A stretch of 64,000 bases of DNA from Crossaster papposus (taxonomy: Eukaryota; Echinodermata; Asteroidea; Velatida; Solasteridae), in NCBI GenBank assembly GCA_037893245.1, contig JBAIAA010000815.1:950501-1014500 (forward strand), in the 5' to 3' direction. Position 1 is the stretch's first letter; each line of letters begins with the position of its first letter. Positions 33,198 to 43,934 of this stretch are shown here, in pieces. Both the position numbers and the translations under genes were made by a program. A model generated the notes under the pieces. That model did no database searches. It had not been told where the DNA came from and worked only from the letters and a program-made list of their open reading frames with translations.

Positions 33198-36100
33198 ATG
33201 TTTTCGGAAAACCACGATAGCACGGCAGCCAACTCGCCCCACGGCGAGAGGGCAGGCCAGGGCATGGGCCCAGGGAACGGGGACCAGTCCAGGAAGCTTT
33301 CAGGCACTCCGTGCATTACGCCAGAGGAGTTAGAGGCCTTTTTCAAGGATATACCAGAGAGCTCTGGGGGGGAGGCTATGGTTTCCTGGGAGTCAGGGTG
33401 TTTTCTGGGGGAGGATTCGGGGACTGATAACGGGGAATTTAAGAACATGTCCCAATGGTTAGGGGGCGACGGGGCGTCCACTCCGATTCAGGGTGAGGGC
33501 GCCCTTCCCCATAAATTGTCTGGGGCCGCTACCGAGCCCGGGGGGGACCCGGCCCGTGCTGTAAGCGGCGGCGCGGCAGACGTGTTGTTCCGCGCGGAAC
33601 GATGCCGAGCTGTGCCCGTCGATGCAGCGGAGTTGGGGCCTCACCGGGATATTCCCCAGTCGTTCTATGCAAATGATTTCGGGTCCGGGGGGGGCCCGGC
33701 CCGTGCTGTAGACGGCGGCGCGGCAGACGGGTGGTTCCACGCGGAACAATCCCAAGCTGGGTCCGTCGGTGCAGCTCGGGCGGGGCCTCACCGGGACATC
33801 CCTCAATTGTTCCATACACAAATTATCGAGTCCGGGGGGGGCCCGGCCCGTGCGGTAGACGGCAGCGCGGCAGACGGGTCGCGCCACGCGGGGCGACCCC
33901 AAGCCGTGGCTGTTGGTGCGGCGGGGGCGGGGACTCTTCGGGACACTCCCAGGATTTACTTTTCTACACCAGCGGGGCCTCACCAGGAAACATCCAGCTC
34001 CTACTCAAGGCCGGTGGGTTTTCAACCTGAGGAGGGGCCGCCCAGGGCCGTGGACGACAGCGCAGCTGGCGGGTCGTTTCACTCGGAGCGCCCGCGGGTT
34101 GTGTTCGTCGACGCAGCGGGGACAAGGAGTCGTCTGGAGGCAGGTCACCAGAACAGCGCCCTCTCAGAGGGCAATGGACAACACAGGGAGACGGGACAGG
34201 GTTTTTCCCAGCGAGCCAACGGAGCAGAGTTACTGCGCACACCAGGCAGGGGAGCGGAGCCGTCGAGGTTGCTCCTCACACAGGGAAGTGGAGCAGAGCC
34301 GTTGGAGTTGCTTTTCACGGGAAGCAACGGGACGAGGCTACTCCGCACACAAGGTAATGGGGCGGGGCCATCAGAGCTGCTCCTCGTGGGAGTCAATGGA
34401 GCAGAGCTGCTCCGCGCACAAACCAATGGAGCGGAGCAATCGGCACTGCCCCGCGTGGGAGTCAATGGAGCAGAACTGCTCCGCACACAAACCAATGGAG
34501 CGGAGCCGTCGGCACTGCTCCGCGTGGGAGTCAATGGAGCAGAACTGCTCCGCACACAAACCAATGGAGCGGAGCCGTCGACACTGCTCCGCATGGGAGT
34601 CAATGGAGCGGAGCTGCTCCGCGCACAAGCCAATGGAGCGGAGCAATCGGCACTGCTCCGCATGGGAGTCAATGGAGCGGAGCTGCTCCGCGCACAAGCC
34701 AATGGAGCGGAGCCGTCAACGCTGCTCCGCACACAATCCAATGGAGCGGAGCCGTCAACGCTGCTCCGCACACAAGTCAATGGAGCGGAGCCGTCAACGC
34801 TGCTCCGCACACAAGTCAATGGAGCGGAGCAATCGGCACTGCTCCGCATGGGAGTCAATGGAGCGGAGCTGCTCCGCGCACAAGCCAATGGAGCGGAGCC
34901 GTCAACGCTGCTCCGCACACAATCCAATGGAGCGGAGCCGTCAACGCTGCTCCGCACACAAGTCAATGGAGCGGAGCCGTCAACGCTGCTCCGCACACAA
35001 GTCAATGGAGCGGAGCCGCCAACACTGCTCCACACAGGACCGGAACCAATGTGGACGGGTGGCCGGAGACCGTTGATGCTCCCGGATAGGTTTGATGGGG
35101 TCTCGTCTTGGTCGGACTACTTGATCCATTTTGAGAGCGTCGCGGCGGTCAACCATTGGAGTGAGTCCGAGAAGGCGATGTATCTGGCGGCTCACCTGAA
35201 GAGCATAGCTCTGGAAGCACTGGCAGATATGGCGCCAGAGGCACGGGGGGAATACTCCTTCATCTTGGAGAACATGGAGCACCGGTTCGGCGTGACGGCA
35301 CAGGTCCCATTACATCGGGCCCAGCTGTCCATGCGGACGAGGGGCCGCGACGAGTCGCTCAGCAGCCTGGGACATTCTATTCGGCGACTGGTGCTGAAAA
35401 GCTACCCAAGACTACCTGCGCAGGCCCGGGAGGACTTGGGCGTGGAGGCGTTCCGAAAGGCCTTGGGGGAGGAACAGCTGCAGCGTCACCTGTTCTCCCG
35501 GAAGGCGGCAACCCTGACCGAAGCCATCACGCTCGCAACCGAGATGGAGGCGTTCATGAAGTCGCAGGAGTATAGCCGGAAAAGGAAGGCCGGAGCCAGA
35601 GACGTGATGTCGGTAGGGAAGCTTCCTCCAGTTTCTGCTGCAGAGCCTGAGTCGGTTCCCCAGGTGGAGTACAAACCTAACGCGCCGGCTCAGGTGGAGT
35701 GCTACAGGTGCCACGAGTTTGGCCACTTCAGGAGAGACTGCCCCCGCCGGAGGGGAAGAGCCAGCCCCCCGCCGCCCCAGCCTGGGGCCGAAGGAGTGCT
35801 GAGACCGCCTGTTCCCGGACCGACGGGTCAAGCCAGGCCAGCCCCGCAAGGGGACATGGGTGACCAGACGGACGAGGAGGAACTACCACCGGCATTGACG
35901 GAGGCGGAGGCGTCGCCACCAATTGCGAAGGCGGATGCCGCCCCTGAAGGGCAGGTTGAGACGGGTGCAAAACCGGGTCCGGGGCTAGGCGAGCACGAGG
36001 CGGGGTGCGATCGGCCACCTTCTCCACCGACGGAACCAGACGCCGGGAGGTATACTCGCGCCGGCCGGAAGGTAGTCCGGCCTAGCCGATTTTGTCTTGC

Positions 36101-36851
36101 GTTAACCAAACTTCCTTCCCCCCGCAGGAGGGCTCCCGTGATGTGCCCCCACTGTAGGAAGGCTTTCACCCGCAGCAGCAACCGCCGCAGGCACATCCGC
36201 ACCGCGTGCGAGAAGCTCCACGCGGAGCGCCCGTACGCGTGCGAACTGGGCTGCGGACTGCGGTTCTACCGAGACGACATCCGGGGACGTCACCATCGGT
36301 ACTGCCAGGTGGGGCTGGGGCTAGAGATTCATCCCAGCGACGACGAGATAGAGCTCATCAATCCCGCCGGCCAAGGACCTTCTCCGCCTCGCCTCTCCCG
36401 ACAGGAGAGCCCCGACCTTTCCCACGACAGGCGGGATCACCCAGCCGCTGCCAGTCCCGCGTCACCGCCCCCGGTCAAGAGACGACGGGGCCCAGTTCCA
36501 GCGGGGGAGCCGGGGAACCACCTCCACTCGGAGCGGCCCTCCCGGCCTCCTCGCACAGAACAGGACGAGTCGGCCAGCCAGCCAAGCCAGGACCAGGAGA
36601 GGCTATCTCGACGCCCCCGGGCCGTTGGTCAGGACAACGTGGACACGGACACCGCTCTCGCCACCCAGAAGGAAGCAGCACCGCCAGACCCTCCCCGCCA
36701 GCTCGGGCGGAAGGAGGGACGCAGACGGAGCTCTAATGGCGTGGGCAGCCCTGAGTCTTGCCGGCCGGGTGTCGGGTGGAGCTACCGGACGGGACCTGGA
36801 TGCGTTTGGACAGAGACAGAAGTCCAGCGCCAGCCACCTCCTACCTCCTAG
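33198..36851 (+). CDS. gag: Gag-type protein with tandem repeats, zinc knuckle and two C-terminal zinc fingers (1217 aa)
   Basis: The ORF is open from the primer-binding site; the first ATG is 33198 and the stop TAG is at 36849. Residues about 118-265 hold three 147-bp (49-aa) repeats with AVDGGAADG words. Residues about 338-612 hold about 20 degenerate 13-aa repeats such as NGAEPSTLLRTQV. About 620-795 is a Ty3/gypsy capsid-like helical region (PDRFDGVSSWSDYLIHFE, HRFGV, LYS-type helices). Cys835-Cys838-His843-Cys848 form a retroviral-type zinc knuckle (CX2CX4HX4C). Then follow a Pro-rich acidic linker and two fingers: Cys983/Cys986/His999/Cys1004 and Cys1015/Cys1019/His1032/Cys1036, joined by HAERPY, which resembles the C2H2 linker. 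The tail is Pro/Arg-rich. It would package element RNA. The extra fingers and repeats are unusual for gag. There is no pol domain. Confidence 0.88.
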   Translation: MFSENHDSTAANSPHGERAGQGMGPGNGDQSRKLSGTPCITPEELEAFFKDIPESSGGEAMVSWESGCFLGEDSGTDNGEFKNMSQWLGGDGASTPIQGEGALPHKLSGAATEPGGDPARAVSGGAADVLFRAERCRAVPVDAAELGPHRDIPQSFYANDFGSGGGPARAVDGGAADGWFHAEQSQAGSVGAARAGPHRDIPQLFHTQIIESGGGPARAVDGSAADGSRHAGRPQAVAVGAAGAGTLRDTPRIYFSTPAGPHQETSSSYSRPVGFQPEEGPPRAVDDSAAGGSFHSERPRVVFVDAAGTRSRLEAGHQNSALSEGNGQHRETGQGFSQRANGAELLRTPGRGAEPSRLLLTQGSGAEPLELLFTGSNGTRLLRTQGNGAGPSELLLVGVNGAELLRAQTNGAEQSALPRVGVNGAELLRTQTNGAEPSALLRVGVNGAELLRTQTNGAEPSTLLRMGVNGAELLRAQANGAEQSALLRMGVNGAELLRAQANGAEPSTLLRTQSNGAEPSTLLRTQVNGAEPSTLLRTQVNGAEQSALLRMGVNGAELLRAQANGAEPSTLLRTQSNGAEPSTLLRTQVNGAEPSTLLRTQVNGAEPPTLLHTGPEPMWTGGRRPLMLPDRFDGVSSWSDYLIHFESVAAVNHWSESEKAMYLAAHLKSIALEALADMAPEARGEYSFILENMEHRFGVTAQVPLHRAQLSMRTRGRDESLSSLGHSIRRLVLKSYPRLPAQAREDLGVEAFRKALGEEQLQRHLFSRKAATLTEAITLATEMEAFMKSQEYSRKRKAGARDVMSVGKLPPVSAAEPESVPQVEYKPNAPAQVECYRCHEFGHFRRDCPRRRGRASPPPPQPGAEGVLRPPVPGPTGQARPAPQGDMGDQTDEEELPPALTEAEASPPIAKADAAPEGQVETGAKPGPGLGEHEAGCDRPPSPPTEPDAGRYTRAGRKVVRPSRFCLALTKLPSPRRRAPVMCPHCRKAFTRSSNRRRHIRTACEKLHAERPYACELGCGLRFYRDDIRGRHHRYCQVGLGLEIHPSDDEIELINPAGQGPSPPRLSRQESPDLSHDRRDHPAAASPASPPPVKRRRGPVPAGEPGNHLHSERPSRPPRTEQDESASQPSQDQERLSRRPRAVGQDNVDTDTALATQKEAAPPDPPRQLGRKEGRRRSSNGVGSPESCRPGVGWSYRTGPGCVWTETEVQRQPPPTS
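34212..35035 (+). repeat. 39-bp coding minisatellite inside gag
   Basis: About 20 units of 39 bp or composites, containing AATGGAGCGGAGC and CTGCTCCGCACACAA. The period is a multiple of three and free of stops, so antisense and shifted frames are also open (34145-35035 minus, 33913-35076 plus). Confidence 0.85.
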
Positions 36852-37017
36852 ACGAGAACTCTTAACCAGTTTTGTTTTCTTGTTGTAACCTTAAGGTTGT
36901 TTTCTTTTTGTTGTATAAAATGTTGGCGTCGTGCGCTTTCCGGGGCGGTTGGCCGGGGGGCGGCAGCAGCAGCCCATAGTCTTGTTTGGGGGCAAACAAG
37001 GTCTTCGTGGGGGGCTG

Positions 37018-37281
37018 TGTAACGCCCGTGCCGGTTGGGCGGTAGAGGGCGCTGGAGCGATTCCACGGTGGTGGGATCGCCCCGGAAACCCGCCTTGGAT
37101 TGCGCAAGCGCCGAACTGGTTCAGGCCAGTTCTAGGGGCCGCGTGATTGTGTGAGCCTGAAGTCCATGTTTGGTAGGCGAGAGTCCACAATAAACGGCAG
37201 AGAACCACAGGAAATAGAGGAACACTTGTGTCAGGAGTCCTTCTTGTGTGTGTAGTCGACCCCAGGCGAATCTACGTTACA
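37018..37281 (+). repeat. 3' LTR
   Basis: 264 bp, identical to the 5' LTR except for one missing C near its end (CCCCAGGCG versus CCCCACGGCG). It is followed by TSD CTAT (37282-37285). Confidence 0.93.
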
Positions 37282-39298
37282 CTATAGTCCTTAATCGAAC
37301 TTAGCCAAGGTTGCTCGTGAACTGTAAATGTAATGTCACCCTTTTAAAAACTAATAATTTAATATTTGATGTTTTTAAACCCTATTTCATTTGTAAATTT
37401 GTCTTATTCATTTTCACTAAATCAGTAAATGCAGTCAGATATTTCAAATAATAGTACCTCTAAATAAATACCCTTCCATATGTGTCCAAGATGAACGGGC
37501 TTCGGGGGTACTCACGATCAATTCTTGACCTGTAAATCCAGGAAATTCGACGACAGTATTCGAGCGAGAACTGCACACATGTTGTTCGCCACGATTTTGA
37601 ACGATTTAGTGCAATGGCATGCATGCCGACCGTACGCGGTGATACCGGGCTCCCGACTCCCGAGCTTCTGCTAAACTTAACTGTGCATGCTAGCGCAACT
37701 AGACATAAACCTGTGGTCCCACCGTGGGATAGTCTTGGTTCCAAGACCTTCGTGTTGTTTATTTCGCGATCACTGACACAAACCACCGATGTTATAGAGG
37801 GCGTTATTTCACGACGAACCGCCACCCGTGAACTAGCCTTTAAACAAGGCCACATGTCTGATAAACGCCGAGCGACTAAAAAGAGACTAATCGCGAAAAC
37901 CTGAGTGACGTCAGTGCGAATTGCCCAGACAAGTGGCCTTTATCAATCTGGTTTGGATTTCTTATGTTAACCTTTGTTTCCGACTTGAATTCGCTACCGA
38001 AATGGTAGCGTCCAATCAGCGAACGTATCTCCGCGTGACGTCAGCTTATATTTGAGTTGGACTAGTTCATTTTACAAACAGGGAATGTCCAATCATGTCA
38101 CTTACAATATTTAGCTCAAATCATTAGTTGCTTCCTAATTTATTGCAATTGTGCACGTAAAATAGATTTAAATGTGATATCTTGTATTTATCATTCATAT
38201 ATTCAACTCAGAAGCAAAATTTATATACCTTTTTTTACCTTTTCTTACATGCTTTGATATTGAACGAATCACGAATCGAACAAAGCAAATAAATCCAAAG
38301 TAGGCATATTGGCAGCTAATATGTATCTATGAATAATTCATGCCGAGCAGTGAAACCTACATTGCAAAAGGCCTCGTGACATTCGTCACTCGGTCGCGCG
38401 TTCACCCCGGGTATCTAGACTCATCTCAGCCGCTTAGCCAGAGTCACGAGGCCTTGTCAAAAGGCTACCCGTGAACTGGACCCTGTTGAAGGTCTTGGAC
38501 AAGTTGGCACATTGTGGGCGTGGTCAGACTATTGTAATATATGCAGTATTCATATCACCTGATAATGATGGACAGTTAAGCAAATACGTGCAGACCTGAG
38601 GGTTATTGTGTCGCGCAAAACATGTCCAGACTCGCCGCGATTGACCTGTGTACACATGTACATGTACATGTACAATGTACATTATACATCGACACAGCAA
38701 ATTATGGCTGCCCCGGCGTTTATTTGTGACTGCGGGTGCAGAGGTATTTGTCTTTGGTGTTTAAATTTGTGATGAGTGAAACCACGAAATGATAATGTTT
38801 AATTCCTTTGATTTCAGGGAAACGTAGCCAAAATGACGTACGTTCGATCTGTTTCTTTCTCTATGGTTCTATACACTGGAATACAAAAAGCCGTCCCTTC
38901 TCCGCGGGCACCACATTACTAACTCCTGAAGCGATGCTGCAGCGGGACTCGACAAGATCGGTACGGGTACAATGCGGCCAGGCCGCGCCGCGCCGGTTGG
39001 CGGCTGCAGCTAGCTTGCACTAGTAGCACTGCCCCGGATGATCGGCCACACAATGCTATTAAGTCTGCACATTTCGCGCAATGCATACTATACGTGCATA
39101 CAGTCGCCATCACATACACTGTACATGTACGATGTACATTACATGTACACTGTCTTGTGTACTGTCTTGTGAATAATTCATGAATGAAGCTCAAACTCGG
39201 TCGCTGATTGGATCCCTCGGAAAAGCGAGGGAGAATCGTCGAAAACTAAGGTTAAAGTTAACAATTGATTGCCAACTAGTGCTAGACCACTGACCTCT
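37282..39298. other. Non-coding, fragments of dispersed repeats
   Basis: About 37455-37580 repeats about 9560-9690. A small hairpin at about 38367-38462 (AAGGCCTCGTGAC / GTCACGAGGCCTT) and ACATGTACATGTACATGTAC at about 38650 are present. No gene is recognised. Confidence 0.4.
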
Positions 39299-39600
39299 AT
39301 AGATGGACAGATCATCATTGTTTCATTTTGAAGTCGGCATGCGGAGAAGTGCAACATGGCGGACCCACGACGTCACTCTGTGAGCCAATGAAATGTCCAG
39401 GTGTTGGTACGATACGTATTACGTAATGTTTATAAATACAAAATGTACAGAGTAAATCCACTGACCTCTACACCTGGACATTTCATTGGCTCACAGCAGT
39501 GACGTCTCGGGTCCGCCATGTTGCACTTCCAGTTCGCGCCGACTTCAAGTGTTAGCACAGCAGAATATGGACAATGATCCGTCCAGGTGTAGAGGTCAGT
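39299..39600. mobile_element. MULE-like MITE with 10-bp target duplication
   Basis: Ends ACTGACCTCTAT and ATAGAGGTCAGT-like (GTGTAGAGGTCAGT), with internal inverted arms containing AATGAAATGTCCAGGTG. GTGCTAGACC flanks both sides (39289-39298 and 39601-39610). A 10-bp TSD fits Mutator-like elements. Confidence 0.8.
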
Positions 39601-40158
39601 GTGCTAGACCCTTAGGGGAATCCAAAATCATGTACGTTTTTCAAACGTCGGCTCCAGTGCGAACATGGATCCAGCCGCATTTTGTAAACTACGCATGCGT
39701 GAGACCAAAACGCACACGAAGCCGGGATTTGAAAAAGAGACAGCGTTAACGAATCTGCGCGCGTGGTGGGCGCCGAAATAACACAAGGGTCTAGGGCTAG
39801 ACTAACCGTGGGACCGCTCTGGTGCCCTCTATCGGCCAACCGGCACAGATGTTACAATACATTATTTTTCCATTATTTTATTAATCTGGATGGGGGTTTT
39901 TTGGGGTGTTTTTTTTGGGGGGGACCGATTACAAATTGTGTTGTCAATTGGCGATCGATTTAGATGTACATGGCCGAGAAAACGATTATTTTCTCGGTAA
40001 TAACAATATTTTCAAAGACCTTTAGCACATAGCATTTAGGTTGCCGGAGTCAGCTGCATGCTTTGTCTGCAAAACAAGGTCACAGTTTGAAGTAGGCGCA
40101 TGGGCCTACTAGTTTTTCTCCAGTTGTTTTGCCACTACTAAACTCTAGTCCAGATTTA

Positions 40159-41532
40159 GTCCAGAGAAAATATAAATTTCGTTTCTTGACCTCATCACAC
40201 AAATTGCAATAGAATACTTTTCACCACAGTGCACTTCTATAAGCTCACTAGAATGACATACTAAAAATCTCAAAAAATACAAGTGGTGGAAATATGACTA
40301 ATTTGCATAAATCGTTAATCCCTGCCGCGTAATATATTTATTTCTATATTTGGGTATATTATTATTATTTATTTTTTTGAAAAGTTTATTTGGGTGATTC
40401 TACTTAGGCCTACATATCCTTACTTCAATAACATTTTCTAACACATATAAGTTTCTTGACCTCATCACACAAATTGCAATAGAATACTTTTCACCACAGT
40501 GCACTTCTATAAGCTCACTAGAATGACATACTAAAAATCTCAAAAAATACAAGTGGTGGAAATATGACTAATTTGCATAAATCGTTAATCCCTGCCGCGT
40601 AATATATTTATTTCTATATTTGGGTATATTATTATTATTTATTTTTTTGAAAAGTTTATTTGGGTGATTCTACTTAGGCCTACATATCCTTACTTCAATA
40701 ACATTTTCTAACACATATAAGTGACTGAATAATTATGTGAACATAGTAATTATCCAAAATGACAACTTCGTGAACCCATACAATTAATGTGCGCACATTA
40801 CACTGTCTCCAGATATCATCAAGTAGTCAGTATAAGTGAGCTTCAAATTTACCAAGTTGCTTACTGGCACAGTTATCATATTAAAACCTTATGAAAAATC
40901 ATATGAACAATGATAACATTGTGACATTTAGCCTAGCAAACAAGAACTGGGAAAAATCTTTAATTCAAGGGGGTTTTCTTGAACTTGTTCAAGTCTCTCA
41001 CCTGAGGAAACCCTTCACCTATTAGCCCGAATTATGGACACACCATTTTTCCCAGTTTTTGTTTGCTGGGCTAAATGTTAATATTGTTCATATGATTTTC
41101 CATAAGGTTTTAATATGATAACTGTGCCAGTAAGCAACTTGGTGAATTTGAAGCTCACCAATACTGACTACTTGATGATATCTGGAGACAGTTTAATGTG
41201 CGCACATTATGGGTTCACGAAGTGGTCATTTTGGATAATTACTATGTTCACATACATATTCAGTCACTTATATGCTTTAGAAAATGTTATTGAAGTAAGG
41301 ATATATAAGTAGAATCACCAAAATAAACTTTAAAAAATAAAAATAAAAATAATATACCCAAATATATTACGCGGCAGGGATTAACGATTTATGCAAATTA
41401 GTCATATTTCCACCACTTGGATTTTTTGAGATTTTTTGACCGGCCTATTAAGAAGTGCACTGTGCAAAAATATGTGTGGTGAAAAATATTTTATTGCAAT
41501 TTGTGTGAGGTCAAAACTTATTTTCCCTGGAC
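40159..41532. mobile_element. Fold-back TIR element (1.37 kb) with internal duplication
   Basis: GTCCAGAGAAAATA at the left and TATTTTCCCTGGAC at the right are inverted, with TA on each outer side (Tc1/mariner-like). Inverted arms run almost to the centre near 40960-41040. The left arm carries a tandem 270-bp duplication that the right arm lacks. Confidence 0.65.
40181..40720. repeat. Perfect 270-bp tandem duplication
   Basis: 40181-40450 and 40451-40720 read identically, from GTTTCTTGACCTCATCACAC to ACATTTTCTAACACATATAA. It is either very recent or an assembly duplication. Confidence 0.9.
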
Positions 41533-42288
41533 TAATTATCTGCTGGGCACATTAACCTCGAGATAGATATGACATTATTAATGTTATATTCGCCAGTGAC
41601 TAAATGGAATCGATTCCGAGTGAAATTGCGATTCCTGGACAAAATCAGGATCGATTCCGAAAATGCTGGAGTCGCCCATTAGCCTCTGTCATGAAATGAC
41701 GAAAATCAACCGAAGAGGGCGTTTTGCGGAAATTTGTCAATATGGCTTCCGAGCTCTCGCGTAAGACTAACGTAATTAGCTATACCATGGAGGAAAGACA
41801 ACAGATAGTTAGCTTTTGCGGGGAAATACTTAATAAAAAAATGGCCAATCATAAAACTAGATTTGCTTTGACCTGCACTTGAAAAGACCCGCCGTGTATT
41901 TAAGCTCCTTAGAAAACCGGTTAGGCCCAACATTTTAACAATTTTTTTTTTCCAGTGGCACTGAACTAAAGCTTTATTTGAATGCCATATGTTTGAATGC
42001 CATACAGTAAACAAATTCTGGGGCCAATTCATACAAGCAATATTTTTTTTTTTTTTTAATTTTTTTTTGGACATCAAATATAAATTTGGGGCTTTACACA
42101 CAAGCACTTTGTTCACATAATTACTATATGGACGTTAAACCTCAACATTCCTGATCCTGCAATGTTAATTTAAAAACCAACCAGTTTTAAATAGTGTCCC
42201 ATTAAATGTAGACGCCTGTGAAATCTAGTATCTTTCACCCTTTTATTAACTGAAACCTTACATGGGTCATAAATGACATTTACTATTA
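41533..42288. other. Non-coding spacer
   Basis: T-tracts lie at about 41940-41952 and 42041-42069. No gene or element end is recognised. Confidence 0.35.
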
Positions 42289-43763
42289 CAGTTTTTCTCA
42301 GTTGCTTTGATGCACTTCCCGAGACAGTAACCTCTTTCTCAAAACTCAAAATGCAATCCCCAAAACACTGAAAGTATTTCTCACAACACTGTACCACCCG
42401 TGCAAAAGCAAATAAAACAATCAAAATGCTAACAACAGGCGTCAAAATACACTAAGTCAGTCGATTGCTACATCAATGTAACCAAATGCACAGCTCCTTC
42501 TGATTGCTGCATGAACACCGACACCCAAATGGCAAAGTAGTTGCATCAAAACTGAACAGACTGATAGTGTTGCTGATAATGTAAACAACAAATGGACACA
42601 CTATATAAGAAAAGACACATTTGTGATGGTGTGTATCTTGAATGCATTACGTTTATAACATATTGTGTAATACATGTACATGTAGTATTGTTGTTTTATT
42701 TCTTATTTCTTTATTTATGTATAGTTTTTGGGACAATCGCCCCATTGCTGACAAATGTAGTCAAGCTCCACAGGACTCTCATTGGGCATCCATTCTCTCC
42801 TCCCTGTTTGGCCAAAGCACTTCATCCACATCGCATCTGATGTGTTGCCTCTGAAGGCACCGAGGGAAAAACCTGTGGGACAACAGATGAAAATGTTATT
42901 GCGATAAACAATAAAGTAATGCTCATGTACACACATTACCCACATCAAATACTAAAGAAATAAATACAATGAACCTTCTGGCATGACGTATCCAACCTTG
43001 GCAGTCCTCGAGTGAGATATCCCCACAACCAGCATTCATGGCGTCCAGTAGAGATAATTGGTTTTGGGGTCGGTGATCATGCTCGTATCTCATTTGGAAC
43101 ATTCATATTCCTTCCCCTGCCTCTTCCCCTGCCTCTTCCCCTGCCTCTTCCCCTGCATCTTTCCCTCTCCCCTTCCCTGCCTCCCCGTCCCCTGTGCACT
43201 CTTCCTCCTGCCCTACTACCACGCACACGGACACCGTCTCTTGCACGACGCTCGTTGATACCTGCCTCTCGCTCCATTTTACGTAGAACTATTGCGCTCA
43301 GTGGAACCCTTATATACGTTATGAGTACTAAACATTCATCATCTCTACCTTGTATGATGGAATGGACAGCATTATGCTCTGGTAGTAGGCCTATTCAATT
43401 GAGCCAGTGAAGAGCAGTAACTCCCATCGTGCTGGCGTTATCTTTTGTACAAACACACTGCTCACTGTACGTAGTATTTTGCATGCAATGATTTACCCAA
43501 TGCACAACTGCGGTATTTCGAATAGAAAAGGTACACAGTCAGTTGAGAAGAAAACAACCTGTTTTGCCTAGAATGTCAAAATAGAATGAAAATTGCATCT
43601 GTGCTATGGCAAGTGCGTTTAGAGTTTTGCATTTTGTGTGCACACAATGGGAAATAGAAATAGTGGATTGGCCAATTGCATTCACGATGTGGGGTTTTGA
43701 GACGCTGTTAAAAACATGAGGTAAGAGTTTGGGAAAGTGCAATAAAGCGATTGGGAAAAACTG
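42289..43763 (-). mobile_element. Internally deleted Tc1/mariner-type transposon
   Basis: TIRs are CAGTTTTTCTCAGTTGCTTT at 42289 and its imperfect inverse ending GGGAAAAACTG at 43763, both flanked by TA. Inside, on the minus strand, are an N-terminal and a C-terminal piece of a transposase with the DDE core missing, so the copy is non-autonomous. Confidence 0.75.
42779..43277 (-). pseudogene. Transposase remnant: N-terminus fused to C-terminus, catalytic core deleted
   Basis: ATG at 43277 begins a basic leader with an Arg-Gly run (coded by a CTTCCCCTGCCT-type 12-bp repeat at about 43112-43158) ending in VPNEIRA, the start of the usual DNA-binding region. The frame then breaks. Downstream, LSLLDAMNAGCGDIS and EDCQGWIRHARR end at a donor-like GTTCAT (after 42975). 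FFPRCLQRQHIRCDVDEVLW follows from an acceptor at 42872 to TGA at 42779. Both ends resemble one Tc1/IS630-type transposase family that I recall from fish and marine invertebrates; the middle, with the DDE residues, is gone. Family assignment is from memory. Confidence 0.6.
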
Positions 43764-43934
43764 TAAAAGAAGTTCGTAAATATAAACTTGGATTTTCCAA
43801 GAATTACTATTGCGCCACGACTTAGGGAACACTCGGTCGATTGTGTGCCAAACTTTCTGGACGCCACCGTTTTGGGGTTTTTTCGAACTAAGTTTACACC
43901 TAAATTGTTAACAGAGGGTAAATAGCAAGCATTA

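Larger units (their letters stand above)
32879..37281 (+). mobile_element. Gag-only LTR retrotransposon (4.4 kb, young)
   Basis: LTRs of 265 and 264 bp (32879-33143, 37018-37281) start TGTAAC and end GTTACA. They differ by a single deleted base, and CTAT flanks both sides as a 4-bp TSD. A tRNA-type primer-binding site follows the left LTR and a GTGGGGGGC polypurine tract precedes the right one. The interior encodes one gag-type ORF (33198-36851) and then 166 bp of non-coding sequence. There is no protease, reverse transcriptase, RNase H or integrase. It must be mobilised in trans by an autonomous relative, comparable in layout to plant TR-GAG elements. The near-identical LTRs indicate recent insertion. 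Confidence 0.92.

Noticed and set aside
34145-35035. 296-codon antisense ORF and 387-codon shifted ORF over the gag repeats
   Set aside because: Open only because the 39-bp repeat is free of stops. The capsid, knuckle and finger motifs exist only in the plus-strand frame from 33198.
32879-37281. Complete endogenous retrovirus or gypsy element
   Set aside because: No protease, reverse transcriptase, integrase or envelope region. Only 166 bp lie between the gag stop and the 3' LTR.
43077-43277. Arg/Gly-rich RNA-binding protein
   Set aside because: The RGRG run is encoded by a 12-bp repeat inside the transposase leader of the Tc1/mariner-type element.
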